DNA of 64,000 nucleotides from Tardiphaga sp. P9-11 (GTDB lineage: Bacteria; Pseudomonadota; Alphaproteobacteria; Rhizobiales; Xanthobacteraceae), in assembly GCF_008329525.1 (NCBI RefSeq), contig NZ_NPKQ01000002.1, forward strand, positions 1,178,001 to 1,242,000, given 5' to 3'. A model generated the notes under the pieces. It saw only the letters and a list, made by a program, of their open reading frames with translations. It was not told where the DNA came from and did not search any database. Shown here one piece after another: positions 45,278 through 53,695 of the stretch. A program made the translations under genes and the position numbers. Within the stretch, counting starts at the first letter, position 1. Each line of letters opens with the position of its first letter.

Positions 45278-46504
45278 ATGCAGCATGACTGGAAAGTTCT
45301 GCGAGCAACCTTGCTCGCCGGCGTTGTCGTAGCGCTTACGTCCACCGCTAGCCACGCGCAGAAGAAATACGACATCGGCGCCACCGATACCGAGATCAAG
45401 ATCGGCAACATCATGCCGTATAGCGGCCCGGCATCCTCCTACGCGACGATCGGCAAGACCGAGGCTGCCTATTTCAAAATGATCAACGAAAAGGGCGGCA
45501 TCAATGGCCGCAAGATCACTTTCATCAGCTATGATGACGGCTACAGCCCGCCGAAAACGGTCGAGCAAGCACGCAAGCTGGTCGAGAATGACGAAGTGCT
45601 GTTCATCATGAACCCGCTGGGCACGCCGGGAAATACGGCGATCCAGAAATATATGAACACCAAGAAAGTACCGCAGTTGTTCGTCTCAACGGGCGCCGCG
45701 AAGTGGGCCGATCCGAAGAACTTCCCTTGGACCATGGGTTGGCAACCGAGCTACCAGGCCGAGGCGCGCATCTACGCGCAATACATCATGAAGAATCATC
45801 CCGGCAAGAAAGTCGGCGTACTCTATGCCAATGACGACTTCGGCAAGGATTACATCATCGGACTGCACGAAGGCTTCGGCGACAAGGCCAAAGATTACAT
45901 CGTCTCTGAGGTGCCTTACGAGACGGCCTCACCGACGGTGGATTCACAGATCGTGCAGATCAAGGCAGCCAATCCGGATGTCTTCATCAACATCGCCACG
46001 CCAAAATTCGCTGCACAGGCGATCAAGAAGATCGGCGAGATGGGCTGGAAGCCGGTCCATATCGTCACCAACGTCTCGGCATCGGTGGGCAGCGTGATGA
46101 AGCCCGCGGGCTATGCCAACTCGCAGGACGTGCTCAGCGCGGCCTATATGAAGGATCCCAAGGATCCGACATGGAAGAACGATCCGGGCATGCTGGAATG
46201 GTCGGCCTTCATGGACAAATACTATCCCGAAGGCGACAAGGAAGACGGCGCCACCGTGTTCGGTTACGGCGTGTCGCAAGGCATCGTCCAGGTACTCAAG
46301 CAATGCGGCGACGACCTCACGCGCGAAAACATCATGAGGCAGGCCGCCAATCTCAACATGGAGATCGGCATTTATCTGCCGGGCACCAAGATCAAGACCA
46401 GCCCGACCGACTTCAGCCCGCTCGAACAGCTTCAGATGCAGAAATTCAAGGGCGAAAGCTGGGAGCTGTTCGGACCGCTGATGTCCGGCGAGAAGAACTC
46501 GTAA
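45278..46504 (+). CDS. LIV-type binding protein, tandem copy 1
   Basis: 408 residues from the ATG at 45278, with GGGAGG upstream. A signal peptide (cleavage near SHAQKK) precedes a Peripla_BP_6 domain: IKIGNIMPYSGPASSYATIG, YDDGYSPPKTVEQARKLVEN and KKVGVLYANDDFGKDYIIGL. It is very close to the protein encoded immediately downstream. No LivHMGF genes adjoin either copy, so the permease is elsewhere or shared. A similar decamer GTGCATACTC stands about 80 bases upstream of each copy, probably as a promoter -10 element. Confidence 0.92.
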   Translation: MQHDWKVLRATLLAGVVVALTSTASHAQKKYDIGATDTEIKIGNIMPYSGPASSYATIGKTEAAYFKMINEKGGINGRKITFISYDDGYSPPKTVEQARKLVENDEVLFIMNPLGTPGNTAIQKYMNTKKVPQLFVSTGAAKWADPKNFPWTMGWQPSYQAEARIYAQYIMKNHPGKKVGVLYANDDFGKDYIIGLHEGFGDKAKDYIVSEVPYETASPTVDSQIVQIKAANPDVFINIATPKFAAQAIKKIGEMGWKPVHIVTNVSASVGSVMKPAGYANSQDVLSAAYMKDPKDPTWKNDPGMLEWSAFMDKYYPEGDKEDGATVFGYGVSQGIVQVLKQCGDDLTRENIMRQAANLNMEIGIYLPGTKIKTSPTDFSPLEQLQMQKFKGESWELFGPLMSGEKNS

Positions 46505-46518
46505 GCGATACGCTCTGG

Positions 46519-46546
46519 CGTCCCCTCTCTCGAGTCAGAGGGGACG
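46519..46546 (+). other. Hairpin between the tandem binding-protein genes
   Basis: CGTCCCCTCT (46519-46528) pairs perfectly with AGAGGGGACG (46537-46546) around an 8-base loop. With no T-run it is more likely an mRNA 3' end or stabiliser than a terminator. A similar hairpin follows the binding-protein gene at 59724. Confidence 0.55.
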
Positions 46547-46678
46547 CACGCGTGCTGAGCCACGCGCTCTCGTTGCTGGCCCCCTCTCCGCAATCGTGCA
46601 TACTCGACGCAAGCTGCGGCAATCGATGGTCCACCCAGATGGACCGCACCGTGGAAATACAAGACGTCAGAGGAAACG

Positions 46679-47896
46679 ATGCTCAGGACATTGCCCCGCG
46701 GGATGGCTCTCGCACTTTCCGCGCTCATGCTCGGCGCGCTCGTCACGCCGTCTCACGCGCAGAAGAAATACGATCCGGGCGCCAGCGACACCGAGATCAA
46801 GGTCGGCAACATCATGCCCTATAGCGGGCCGGCATCGTCCTATGCCTCAATCGGGAAATCCGAAGCGGCCTATTTCAGGATGCTGAATGATCAGGGTGGC
46901 ATCAACGGTCGCAAGATCAACTTCATCAGCTATGACGATGCCTACTCTCCACCGAAGACGGTGGAACAGGCTCGCAAGCTGGTCGAGAGCGACGAGGTGT
47001 TGCTGATCTTCAATCCGCTGGGCACGGCGACCAATTCCGCAATCCAGAAATACATGAACATCAAGAAGGTGCCGCATCTGTTCGTGTCATCGGGCGCCTC
47101 GAAGTGGGCAGATCCCAAACACTTCCCTTGGACCATGGGCTGGTCGCCCAGCTATCACAATGAGGGGCGCATCTGGGCTGCATGGATCCTGAAGAACCAT
47201 CCCGACGCGAGGATCGGCGTGCTGTTCCAAAACGACGACATGGGGAAGGACTATTTCAGCGGCGTGCGCGAAGGGCTCGGCGACAAGGCCGACAAGATGA
47301 TCACCGTACAGGCGAGCTTCGAGACCAGTTCACCGACAGTGGATTCGCAGATCGTCCAGATCAGGACCGCCAACCCTGACGTATTCCTCAACATCGCCTC
47401 GCCGAAATTCGCCGCGCAGGCGATCAAGAAGGTGGCCGAGCTGAACTGGAAGCCGGTGCAGATGCTGGTCAACGTGTCGCAATCGGTCGGCTCAGTGATC
47501 AAGCCGGCAGGCTTCGACAATGCGCAGGGCGTGATCAGCGCGGCCTATATGAAGGATCCTACCGATCCGCAGTGGAAGGATGATCCGACCATCAAGGAAT
47601 GGCTTGCCTTCATGGACAAATATTATCCGGACGGCGACAAGAACGACATCTATACGCTGTACGGTTTCGGCATCGCGCGCACGCTGGCGCATATCTTGGA
47701 GCGATGCGGCGACACCCTCACGCGGGAGAATGTGATGAAGCAGGCCACCAGCCTCGATTATGAGGTCGGCATCTTCCTGCCCGGCACCCGCGTCAAGACC
47801 AGTCCCACTGACTACAGCCCCCTGCAGCAGTTGCAGATGATGCGTTTCAAGGGTGAACGCTGGGAACTGTTCGGACCCGTGCTGAGCAGCGAGTAG
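46679..47896 (+). CDS. LIV-type binding protein, tandem copy 2
   Basis: 405 residues with AGAGGAA before the ATG. The signal peptide ends near SHAQKK, as in copy 1. The two proteins share long identical stretches (for example NIMPYSGPASSYA, FISYDD and SPPKTVEQARKLVE), so this is a recent tandem duplication. Small differences (KSEAAYFRMLNDQGGIN) may change ligand preference. It has its own upstream region and GTGCATACTC element. No permease follows; a convergent hypothetical gene ends 12 bases away. Confidence 0.92.
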   Translation: MLRTLPRGMALALSALMLGALVTPSHAQKKYDPGASDTEIKVGNIMPYSGPASSYASIGKSEAAYFRMLNDQGGINGRKINFISYDDAYSPPKTVEQARKLVESDEVLLIFNPLGTATNSAIQKYMNIKKVPHLFVSSGASKWADPKHFPWTMGWSPSYHNEGRIWAAWILKNHPDARIGVLFQNDDMGKDYFSGVREGLGDKADKMITVQASFETSSPTVDSQIVQIRTANPDVFLNIASPKFAAQAIKKVAELNWKPVQMLVNVSQSVGSVIKPAGFDNAQGVISAAYMKDPTDPQWKDDPTIKEWLAFMDKYYPDGDKNDIYTLYGFGIARTLAHILERCGDTLTRENVMKQATSLDYEVGIFLPGTRVKTSPTDYSPLQQLQMMRFKGERWELFGPVLSSE

Positions 47897-47908
47897 AAGG
47901 AGAGCGCC

Positions 47909-48289
47909 CTACTTCGCCGCATCCTTGGCAGGCGCTGGCGCATCCTTGGCCGCCGGCGCGTCTTTCGCGGCAGCCGGAGCTTCCTTCGCAGCCGGCGCCG
48001 GCTTCTTCTGCGCCGCCTGCAGCTCCTCTACCGTTTTCTGCAGGGCAACGACGGTAGCCTTTAGCGCCTCGACCTGCCGATTGGCCGCCTCCAGCCGCTG
48101 TTGCTGATCAAGCCGCAGCTTGCCTAGCGTCTGTTGCAGGAAATTGACGTTGCTTTGCAGGCAGCTGGTGCGGCGCTCCATGGTCTTTTCGACCGTGCAG
48201 ATCTCGATTCCCGGCACATCCTGCGCCTGCGCCTTGGCGGCGCCCAAAATGGTCAGCAATGTCATCGCAAGGATTGTTCGGGCTCGCAT
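47909..48289 (-). CDS. Secreted coiled-coil protein with KDAPA repeats
   Basis: 126 residues from the ATG at 48289 (GGGGA upstream); an ATG at 48301 is possible. A signal peptide (cleavage near AKAQAQD) is followed by EICTVEKTMERRTSCLQSNV with two cysteines, a long helix (QQQRLEAANRQVEALKATVV, then KTVEELQAAQKK) likely to form a coiled coil, and a C-terminal array of KDAPA/PAKDA repeats. It looks structural and periplasmic; no known family is recognised. Confidence 0.7.
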   Translation of the reverse strand: MRARTILAMTLLTILGAAKAQAQDVPGIEICTVEKTMERRTSCLQSNVNFLQQTLGKLRLDQQQRLEAANRQVEALKATVVALQKTVEELQAAQKKPAPAAKEAPAAAKDAPAAKDAPAPAKDAAK

Positions 48290-48407
48290 CGTTTTCCCCA
48301 TCATGTCCGTCATGCCGCCAAGACCAAGCGGTGCTGGCACCCGGCTGTCAACCAGGTGTGATGGGAACGAAGAAGATGTCCGCCCGTTCCTTGGACCGGA
48401 GCACCTC

Positions 48408-48617
48408 ATGGCGACGCGCGAACGACGGCTGGCTGAATTCGATGGCCAGGGTGATCCTGAGCCGGATCAGCCCGTACAGGTGCTGTGCGAGGACCACAGC
48501 GGCACCTATCAGCTCCCCTTTCCTTGCGTCTTCACAGATGGCGAATGGCGCAATGCCGAGACGGGCAGCATAGTCGAGGCACGCGTGGTCGGATGGCGAC
48601 TGCCCCGTACAGCGTGA
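48408..48617 (+). CDS. Small conserved hypothetical protein
   Basis: 69 residues from the ATG at 48408, with CCGGAG 6 bases before. RERRLAEFDGQGDPEPDQPV, then VLCEDHSGTYQLPFPCVFTD and AETGSIVEARVVGWR look like a compact beta-rich module with two cysteines. I believe similar short proteins are found in Bradyrhizobium relatives. Function unknown. Confidence 0.6.
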   Translation: MATRERRLAEFDGQGDPEPDQPVQVLCEDHSGTYQLPFPCVFTDGEWRNAETGSIVEARVVGWRLPRTA

Positions 48618-48662
48618 TGGCCGTGTGCCTGCTTTACGACGCCGGGGCTACGGACGACCGAC

Positions 48663-49799
48663 TTACTCGTACAGATAGCCGACAGGCTTGCCTTCGGTCC
48701 GCAGCGGGCGAATGTCCCTCTGTGTGATGATCTTGGCCGCAAGCCCGTCGATTTCATCGCGCTGGGTCGGCGTCCAGCTTCGCAGCTGCTCCATGCCCTT
48801 GAGAAGGCCGAGCCGCAGGACTTGCGTGTTTTCGCCGAGACCGATGAGGCCGGTCGAATTCTTGCCCGCGGTCACGACATCACCGGCCGCAAGCTCGAAC
48901 GTCTTCCCCGCACTATCCCGGAATTCGGCCGTACCGCGAATAACGCGATAGATGACAACCTCGCCTTTCGCGAAAGAAGCGGCGTCCACCGCCGAGGTGC
49001 TCTTCGGCAGGAGCGACTTGCCATGCGGATCCGTTGCGATGATGTGACCCGTAACAAGATGGCCGCTCGGAATCTCGATTCCGATATCCCGCACGTAAAC
49101 GGGCATGGCCGATTTGACGACACCGTCAGCCAGCGGCTTGAAGAGCGCATCCAGCGCCATCGGATCCTGAAGCCAGAAGCCTGCATCCTCCGGACGATCA
49201 TGCAGCGCATGGGTCCACGCCACACGTGGCGTCTCGGCTTCGTTGATCTGATCGGGGCCCACGATCGTCGGGTTCGGGAATGTCGTCGGATCGGTTACGA
49301 AGGCTTCAAGAAACTTGCCGGAGTAACCCATGGACAACGCATCGGGCACCACCGTCTGCGGGGTCTTCAGGTTCTCTTCGGTCGACAAACCGGACCAAGT
49401 GTAAAACAGCTGGCGATGCACGATCGCGCTTTGCAGCATCACTGCGCCAGGGCCGACATTGTAGAAGCGCCCGTCGTAATCGAAGGTGAACATGCCCGAC
49501 GTAACCAGCACGAGCTGGAAGCCGCCGGGAGGCAGATGCAGATGGAAATCGGTAGGGCCGGTATCTTCGCGATAGATCGGCAGATTGGTCGCGACCTCAT
49601 GGAGGAGGAAGGTTTCGTTGTTGGCGTGAAAGCCCTCATTGGCGCGGCTATAGAGTGCCTGCGGCCGATAGGTCGCCTCGTATGTCGTATCCTTGTGGCG
49701 ATCGATGGCTACGAAATCCCCATGATTGAGGCGGAGAGGATCACCATTAGGGCGCGTCAGATTGGGCAAATTGAGGTCGATCGCAGCATGTACATTCAT
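48663..49799 (-). CDS. Bicupin-like protein of unknown function
   Basis: 378 residues from the ATG at 49799, chosen because GGAGG lies 5 bases upstream. Two cupin-like barrels: the first has TDFHLHLPPGGFQLVLVTSG with a His pair (FHLH) and GAVMLQSAIVHRQ, and the second lies near DIGIEIPSGHLVTGHIIATD and GKTFELAAGDVVTAG. Metal ligation by the first barrel seems possible, but a dioxygenase or isomerase role cannot be assigned. It is not in a clear operon; the glutathione S-transferase gene is 273 bases upstream on the same strand. Confidence 0.72.
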   Translation of the reverse strand: MNVHAAIDLNLPNLTRPNGDPLRLNHGDFVAIDRHKDTTYEATYRPQALYSRANEGFHANNETFLLHEVATNLPIYREDTGPTDFHLHLPPGGFQLVLVTSGMFTFDYDGRFYNVGPGAVMLQSAIVHRQLFYTWSGLSTEENLKTPQTVVPDALSMGYSGKFLEAFVTDPTTFPNPTIVGPDQINEAETPRVAWTHALHDRPEDAGFWLQDPMALDALFKPLADGVVKSAMPVYVRDIGIEIPSGHLVTGHIIATDPHGKSLLPKSTSAVDAASFAKGEVVIYRVIRGTAEFRDSAGKTFELAAGDVVTAGKNSTGLIGLGENTQVLRLGLLKGMEQLRSWTPTQRDEIDGLAAKIITQRDIRPLRTEGKPVGYLYE

Positions 49800-50072
49800 G
49801 GGATCCTCCAACGTGTTTAAAAACACCCGGGGACCGAACTGTGATTGGCGCACAATCGATCGGCAGCCAACGCAATGCGGCTCGCGAGAAATTGCTGCTA
49901 TGCGAAAATCGCGCCAGCTGGCGTCAAAGGCGTTTTGATACCAATCGCGCTCGTTAGCAGGTGATCTGGCCGCCAAACCGCGGAAATCCCGGGCGAGCGC
50001 TACAAATTCTGGATACAAGTTGAGCACGCCCTGCCCGATCCGTAAGCCGGCATGGCGTTGCCGAACTATCAA

Positions 50073-50726
50073 TCAGTACTCAACCTCAAGCTCTTCGATA
50101 TCGGTAGGCTCCTGCCTGGCCGCGGAAATCCATTCCTGCATTTCGGGCAGGTTCATTACCATGTTGGCATAGGCCGATAGCTGCGGATCGAGCTTGACGT
50201 CATAGGTCGCGAAGCGTGTCACCACCGGCGCATACATGGCGTCCGCCATGCTACGGGTGCCAAACAGGAAAGGGCCGCCGGACTTCGACAGACACTCGCG
50301 CCAGATCGTGCAGATGCGGTCGATATCGGCCTGTGCCCGCGACCACACCTTGAAGTTTGGAAAATGCCCCTTGATGTTGACCGGCAACGACGCCCGCAAT
50401 GTCGTAAAGCCGGAGTGGATTTCGCCCGAAATCGAGCGGCAATGCGCCCGCAGGATGCGGTCCGCCGGCAGCAGCTTGGCTTCCGGCATGATCTCGTTGA
50501 GATATTCGGCGATTGCCAGCGTATCCCAGACCACTGCCCCTTCATGGCGCAGGCAGGGCACCAGGATCGATGAGGACAGCAACAGGATCTCGGCCTTGGC
50601 AGAGGCATCATCCGGCGCGGTAACGACTTCATCGAACTCAAGGCCCGAGAATTTTGTCAGCAGCCATCCTCGCAATGACCACGACGAGTAGTTCTTGCTG
50701 CTGATGGTGAGTGTCGCGTTGGCCAT
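50073..50726 (-). CDS. Glutathione S-transferase family protein
   Basis: 217 residues. The thioredoxin-like N-terminal domain begins TLTISSKNYSSWSLRGWLL, with the Ser/Tyr position near residue 14 that usually binds glutathione, and continues with SSSILVPCLRHEGAVVWDTL and AIAEYLNEIMPEAKLLP. The C-terminal domain is all-helical (GEIHSGFTTLRASLPVNIKG, GGPFLFGTRSMADAMYAPVV). It may conjugate glutathione to electrophiles. Its substrate is unknown. It diverges from the PHB depolymerase gene. Confidence 0.87.
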   Translation of the reverse strand: MANATLTISSKNYSSWSLRGWLLTKFSGLEFDEVVTAPDDASAKAEILLLSSSILVPCLRHEGAVVWDTLAIAEYLNEIMPEAKLLPADRILRAHCRSISGEIHSGFTTLRASLPVNIKGHFPNFKVWSRAQADIDRICTIWRECLSKSGGPFLFGTRSMADAMYAPVVTRFATYDVKLDPQLSAYANMVMNLPEMQEWISAARQEPTDIEELEVEY

Positions 50727-50905
50727 GACTTATCCCCTTACGCCCGAACCTGGACAGCCCGTCAGCCCTCGGGGTAACCGGTTCCCGGCTGCCCATTGCT
50801 TGTGCTGCTTTAATTTTATTCAGCAAACCACGTGCCAGTTTTCCAGACGAATTGACTCTTCTCTGGCTTCAATATTGCATAGCAACAAAGCAGGGATAGC
50901 TCCGG

Positions 50906-52129
50906 ATGATGTCAATGATGTATCAGGCCTACCAGAATCACATGGATCTGACAGCACCTTGGCGCACGGGTGCGTCTGCCGCGTTGAAGTACCTCAATCT
51001 CGTCCCGGCCGGCACGTCCGAGAAACTGTTCGGCCGCCTCGCGGCGGCGCTTGAGCTGATCTCGCGCTCCGCCCTCACCTATCATCGTCCCGAGTTCGAT
51101 ATCGGCAAGGTGATGGTCGGCAACAGCGAGCACGAGGTGACGGAAGAAGTCACCTTCAAGACGCCATTCGGATCGCTGCTGCACTTCAAGAAAGTGAATG
51201 CACCGGAGCAGCCGCGTATGCTGCTGGTGGCGCCGATGTCCGGCCACTTCGCGACGCTGCTGCGCGGCACCGTGAAGACCCTGCTGCAGGATCATGACGT
51301 TTACATCACAGACTGGCACAACCCCCGCGACATTCCGCTCAGTCAGGGCAAGTTCGGCCTCGACGAATATACCGAGCACCTGATCACATTCATGAATGAG
51401 CTCGGTCCGCGTTCGCACATGGTAGCGATTTGCCAGCCGTCCGTGTCAGCGCTGGCTGCAGCAGCTATCATGTCGGAGGACAATCACCCCGCGCGCCCGG
51501 CAAGCCTGACACTGATGGCGGGCCCGATCGATACCCGCATTCAGCCGACCAAGGTCAACGATTTCGCCAAGAGCAAGCCGTTGAAGTGGTTCGAAGAGAA
51601 CATGATCAACTACGTGCCGTTCCAGTGCAAAGGCGCGTTCCGGCAGGTCTATCCCGGCTTCATTCAGTTGACCGCGTTCGTCTCGATGAATCTCGAACGA
51701 CACATCAAGTCACATGTCGATCTCGCCGATCATCTTGCCAAGGGCGAGACGGACAAGGCCGAAGTCATCAAGACGTTCTACGATGAATATTTTGCCGTGA
51801 TGGATCTGCCGGGAGAGTTCTATATCGACACCATCCGCGATGTATTCCAGGAGCACCTGCTGCCGCAGGGCAAGCTGACCTACAAGGGCCGGACCGTGAA
51901 CTGCGCATCGATCAAGCGCATGGGGCTGATGACCGTCGAGGGCGAGAAGGACGATATCTGCTCGATCGGCCAGACTTTGGCAGCCCAGGATTTGTGCACC
52001 GGCGTTCGCGCCTATCGCAAAGTCCATCACATGCAGGCCGGTGTCGGCCATTACGGCGTATTCAGCGGACGCCGTTGGAACAACGAGATCTACCCGCTGT
52101 TACGTGATTTCGTTCACGTCAATTCGTGA
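50906..52129 (+). CDS. phaZ: Intracellular polyhydroxyalkanoate depolymerase PhaZ
   Basis: 407 residues, with GGAT spacing before the ATG. The catalytic Cys is C176 (AICQPSVSA), as in intracellular PHB depolymerases of the Ralstonia/Rhodospirillum type, in an alpha/beta-hydrolase fold. Supporting motifs: YITDWHNPRDIPLSQGKFGL, the family's PHB_depo_C segment with MGLMTVEGEKDDICSIGQT, and the closing VHHMQAGVGHYGVFSGRRWN with the catalytic His. It breaks down stored polyhydroxybutyrate. It starts upstream with AT-rich DNA and is monocistronic. Confidence 0.93.
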   Translation: MMSMMYQAYQNHMDLTAPWRTGASAALKYLNLVPAGTSEKLFGRLAAALELISRSALTYHRPEFDIGKVMVGNSEHEVTEEVTFKTPFGSLLHFKKVNAPEQPRMLLVAPMSGHFATLLRGTVKTLLQDHDVYITDWHNPRDIPLSQGKFGLDEYTEHLITFMNELGPRSHMVAICQPSVSALAAAAIMSEDNHPARPASLTLMAGPIDTRIQPTKVNDFAKSKPLKWFEENMINYVPFQCKGAFRQVYPGFIQLTAFVSMNLERHIKSHVDLADHLAKGETDKAEVIKTFYDEYFAVMDLPGEFYIDTIRDVFQEHLLPQGKLTYKGRTVNCASIKRMGLMTVEGEKDDICSIGQTLAAQDLCTGVRAYRKVHHMQAGVGHYGVFSGRRWNNEIYPLLRDFVHVNS

Positions 52130-52357
52130 AACCCTGCGTTGTATACAAATAGTCGGGCGCTTCACCCAAATGGGTGACGCGAATATCGCGGGAATGACCT
52201 ACGTCGATACCGGGGAATTGTTTCGCGGCTGTATCAGCAGCATGACAGCGGTTTCTTATTACCGCTTCGGCGGACCGTGTATTGACGACTGCACGATTTT
52301 TCACCGGACATACTACGCATCAAGGCCGGCCATCGTGCCGGCCTTTTTCGTGGGTTT
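52130..52357 (+). other. Non-coding stretch after phaZ with palindrome and hairpin
   Basis: A TTGTATACAA palindrome lies at 52139-52148, then a stem-loop of TTCACCC (52160-52166) and GGGTGA (52171-52176) near 52158-52180, then a strong terminator at 52322-52348. It could hold a small RNA or simply be the phaZ 3' untranslated region. No protein gene is supported. Confidence 0.35.
52322..52348 (+). terminator. Intrinsic terminator
   Basis: AAGGCCGGC (52322-52330) pairs with GCCGGCCTT (52337-52345) around a 6-base loop, followed by TTTT. It lies about 190 bases after the phaZ stop. Confidence 0.85.
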
Positions 52358-53470
52358 TCAGGTAGGCCGGTCCGGGATCAATTGAACTCGTGGCTGGCCC
52401 AGAAGCCGAACCAGATCTATTTGGCGATCGACGCCGGTTTTCATGAAGACGGATTTCAGCTGGGTCCGCACGGTATTCAGGCTGACACTCTGCATTTTCG
52501 AGATGGAGTCGACCGAGTTGCCGTCGATCAGAAGGCTGGTGATCCGCGCTTCAGCCGGCGTCAAATCGAACAAGGCCTGCAGAAGCTCTGGACCTGGGCT
52601 GCGTTGCTGGGTGATCGGCGTCAGGAACAGGATCGAGACAGCGCCCGCAAAAACATCCAGTCCAGCCAGACGGAGTGGCAGCACATGCGCGATCAAGGGC
52701 GGGCTCTCGTGGGTGCCCGCAATGGGAATGGATCGACCCGTCTTGGCCAGAGACACAGGCTTGGCGAGCGCCTCCAGGAACAGCGTGTTGGCAGTCGGAG
52801 AGCTGAATTGCACCTGATCCTGCGCGCCCACGCTGACCGTAGCCGCGCTGGCAAGGAAACCAGGATTGGTTGCGACGACCCGTCCCGCCTCCGTTAGCGC
52901 CGCAGCGGGCAGCCCGATCATCTCAAGCGTTGCGACCGCGGTGCGCGCGCGCTCGAAACCGAGGCGCCCGGCCAACACGGCAGCCCGCGCCAGATGCGGG
53001 CGAAGCTGGTCGAATTGCTCCGCAATCGCCCGAGGAACTGGCCCCTTTGCAAAAGCCTTCTCAACCGACAAGACGAGCAAGTCTCCCGACGGCGATCTGA
53101 TCGAGGTGCCAACGCACCATCCGAGCCCGCCGGGCCGCAGCAAATCACGATAAAAGCTCTCATTATCGAGCTCTTCCGCTGTGAAACGATCAAGATCAGT
53201 CAAAAATCGCGGCTCGGTGTTCGGAATCAATCGCTGAGCACGCGGGTTATCGTGAGCGAACGGCCCTTTCGTCCAGCGATCGATTCGTTCGCGAATCTTT
53301 TCCGATGACATCCAGCGTGGCGTGCCTGGCGCCACCGCGAAGATCAGTGAACCCTCCGCGTCTGCCATCTCCGCAAGCCGGTCGAACACTTGCGGCCAAC
53401 GCTCCGGCACAATCCCGGCTTCATAAATTTCATCGACAAGCGCTTCAAAGTTCACAGACGTATCCAGCAA
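52358..53470 (-). CDS. LuxR-family transcriptional regulator
   Basis: About 370 residues; the first codon is probably a TTG at 53470 or a GTG 15 bases later, so the N-terminus is uncertain. The C-terminal helix-turn-helix is LuxR type (LTPAEARITSLLIDG, then VDSISKMQSVSLNTVRTQLK and a final helix SVFMKTGVDRQIDLVRLL). The N-terminal part has no receiver aspartate or autoinducer-binding motif that I can recognise. It reads leftward and ends 10 bases beyond the phaZ-side terminator. Target genes unknown. Confidence 0.8.
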   Translation of the reverse strand: MLDTSVNFEALVDEIYEAGIVPERWPQVFDRLAEMADAEGSLIFAVAPGTPRWMSSEKIRERIDRWTKGPFAHDNPRAQRLIPNTEPRFLTDLDRFTAEELDNESFYRDLLRPGGLGWCVGTSIRSPSGDLLVLSVEKAFAKGPVPRAIAEQFDQLRPHLARAAVLAGRLGFERARTAVATLEMIGLPAAALTEAGRVVATNPGFLASAATVSVGAQDQVQFSSPTANTLFLEALAKPVSLAKTGRSIPIAGTHESPPLIAHVLPLRLAGLDVFAGAVSILFLTPITQQRSPGPELLQALFDLTPAEARITSLLIDGNSVDSISKMQSVSLNTVRTQLKSVFMKTGVDRQIDLVRLLGQPRVQLIPDRPT

Positions 53471-53695
53471 AACAATTCCCGGCGGCTAGCGTCTCGGTCA
53501 TCGTAGTGACAAAGCAGCGCCCCCGTACGCAACACCGCAGACAGCAGGCTATTCCCGAGGCCGTTCGGAAATCTGCGATTGGGATGTGACGTGCGCAAAA
53601 TGCACTTTCTCCAGCCGCCGTTCAGGAGGCAAGTGGCATTGTGTTCGCGTGACTAGACCGGTCCCGTGCTGCTCGCCAGCATAAAATGAGATGCT

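Noticed and set aside
52139-52148. TTGTATACAA as another VanR operator
   Set aside because: It resembles the van boxes but lies 14 kb away after phaZ, with no link to the GntR regulator, so it is not assigned.
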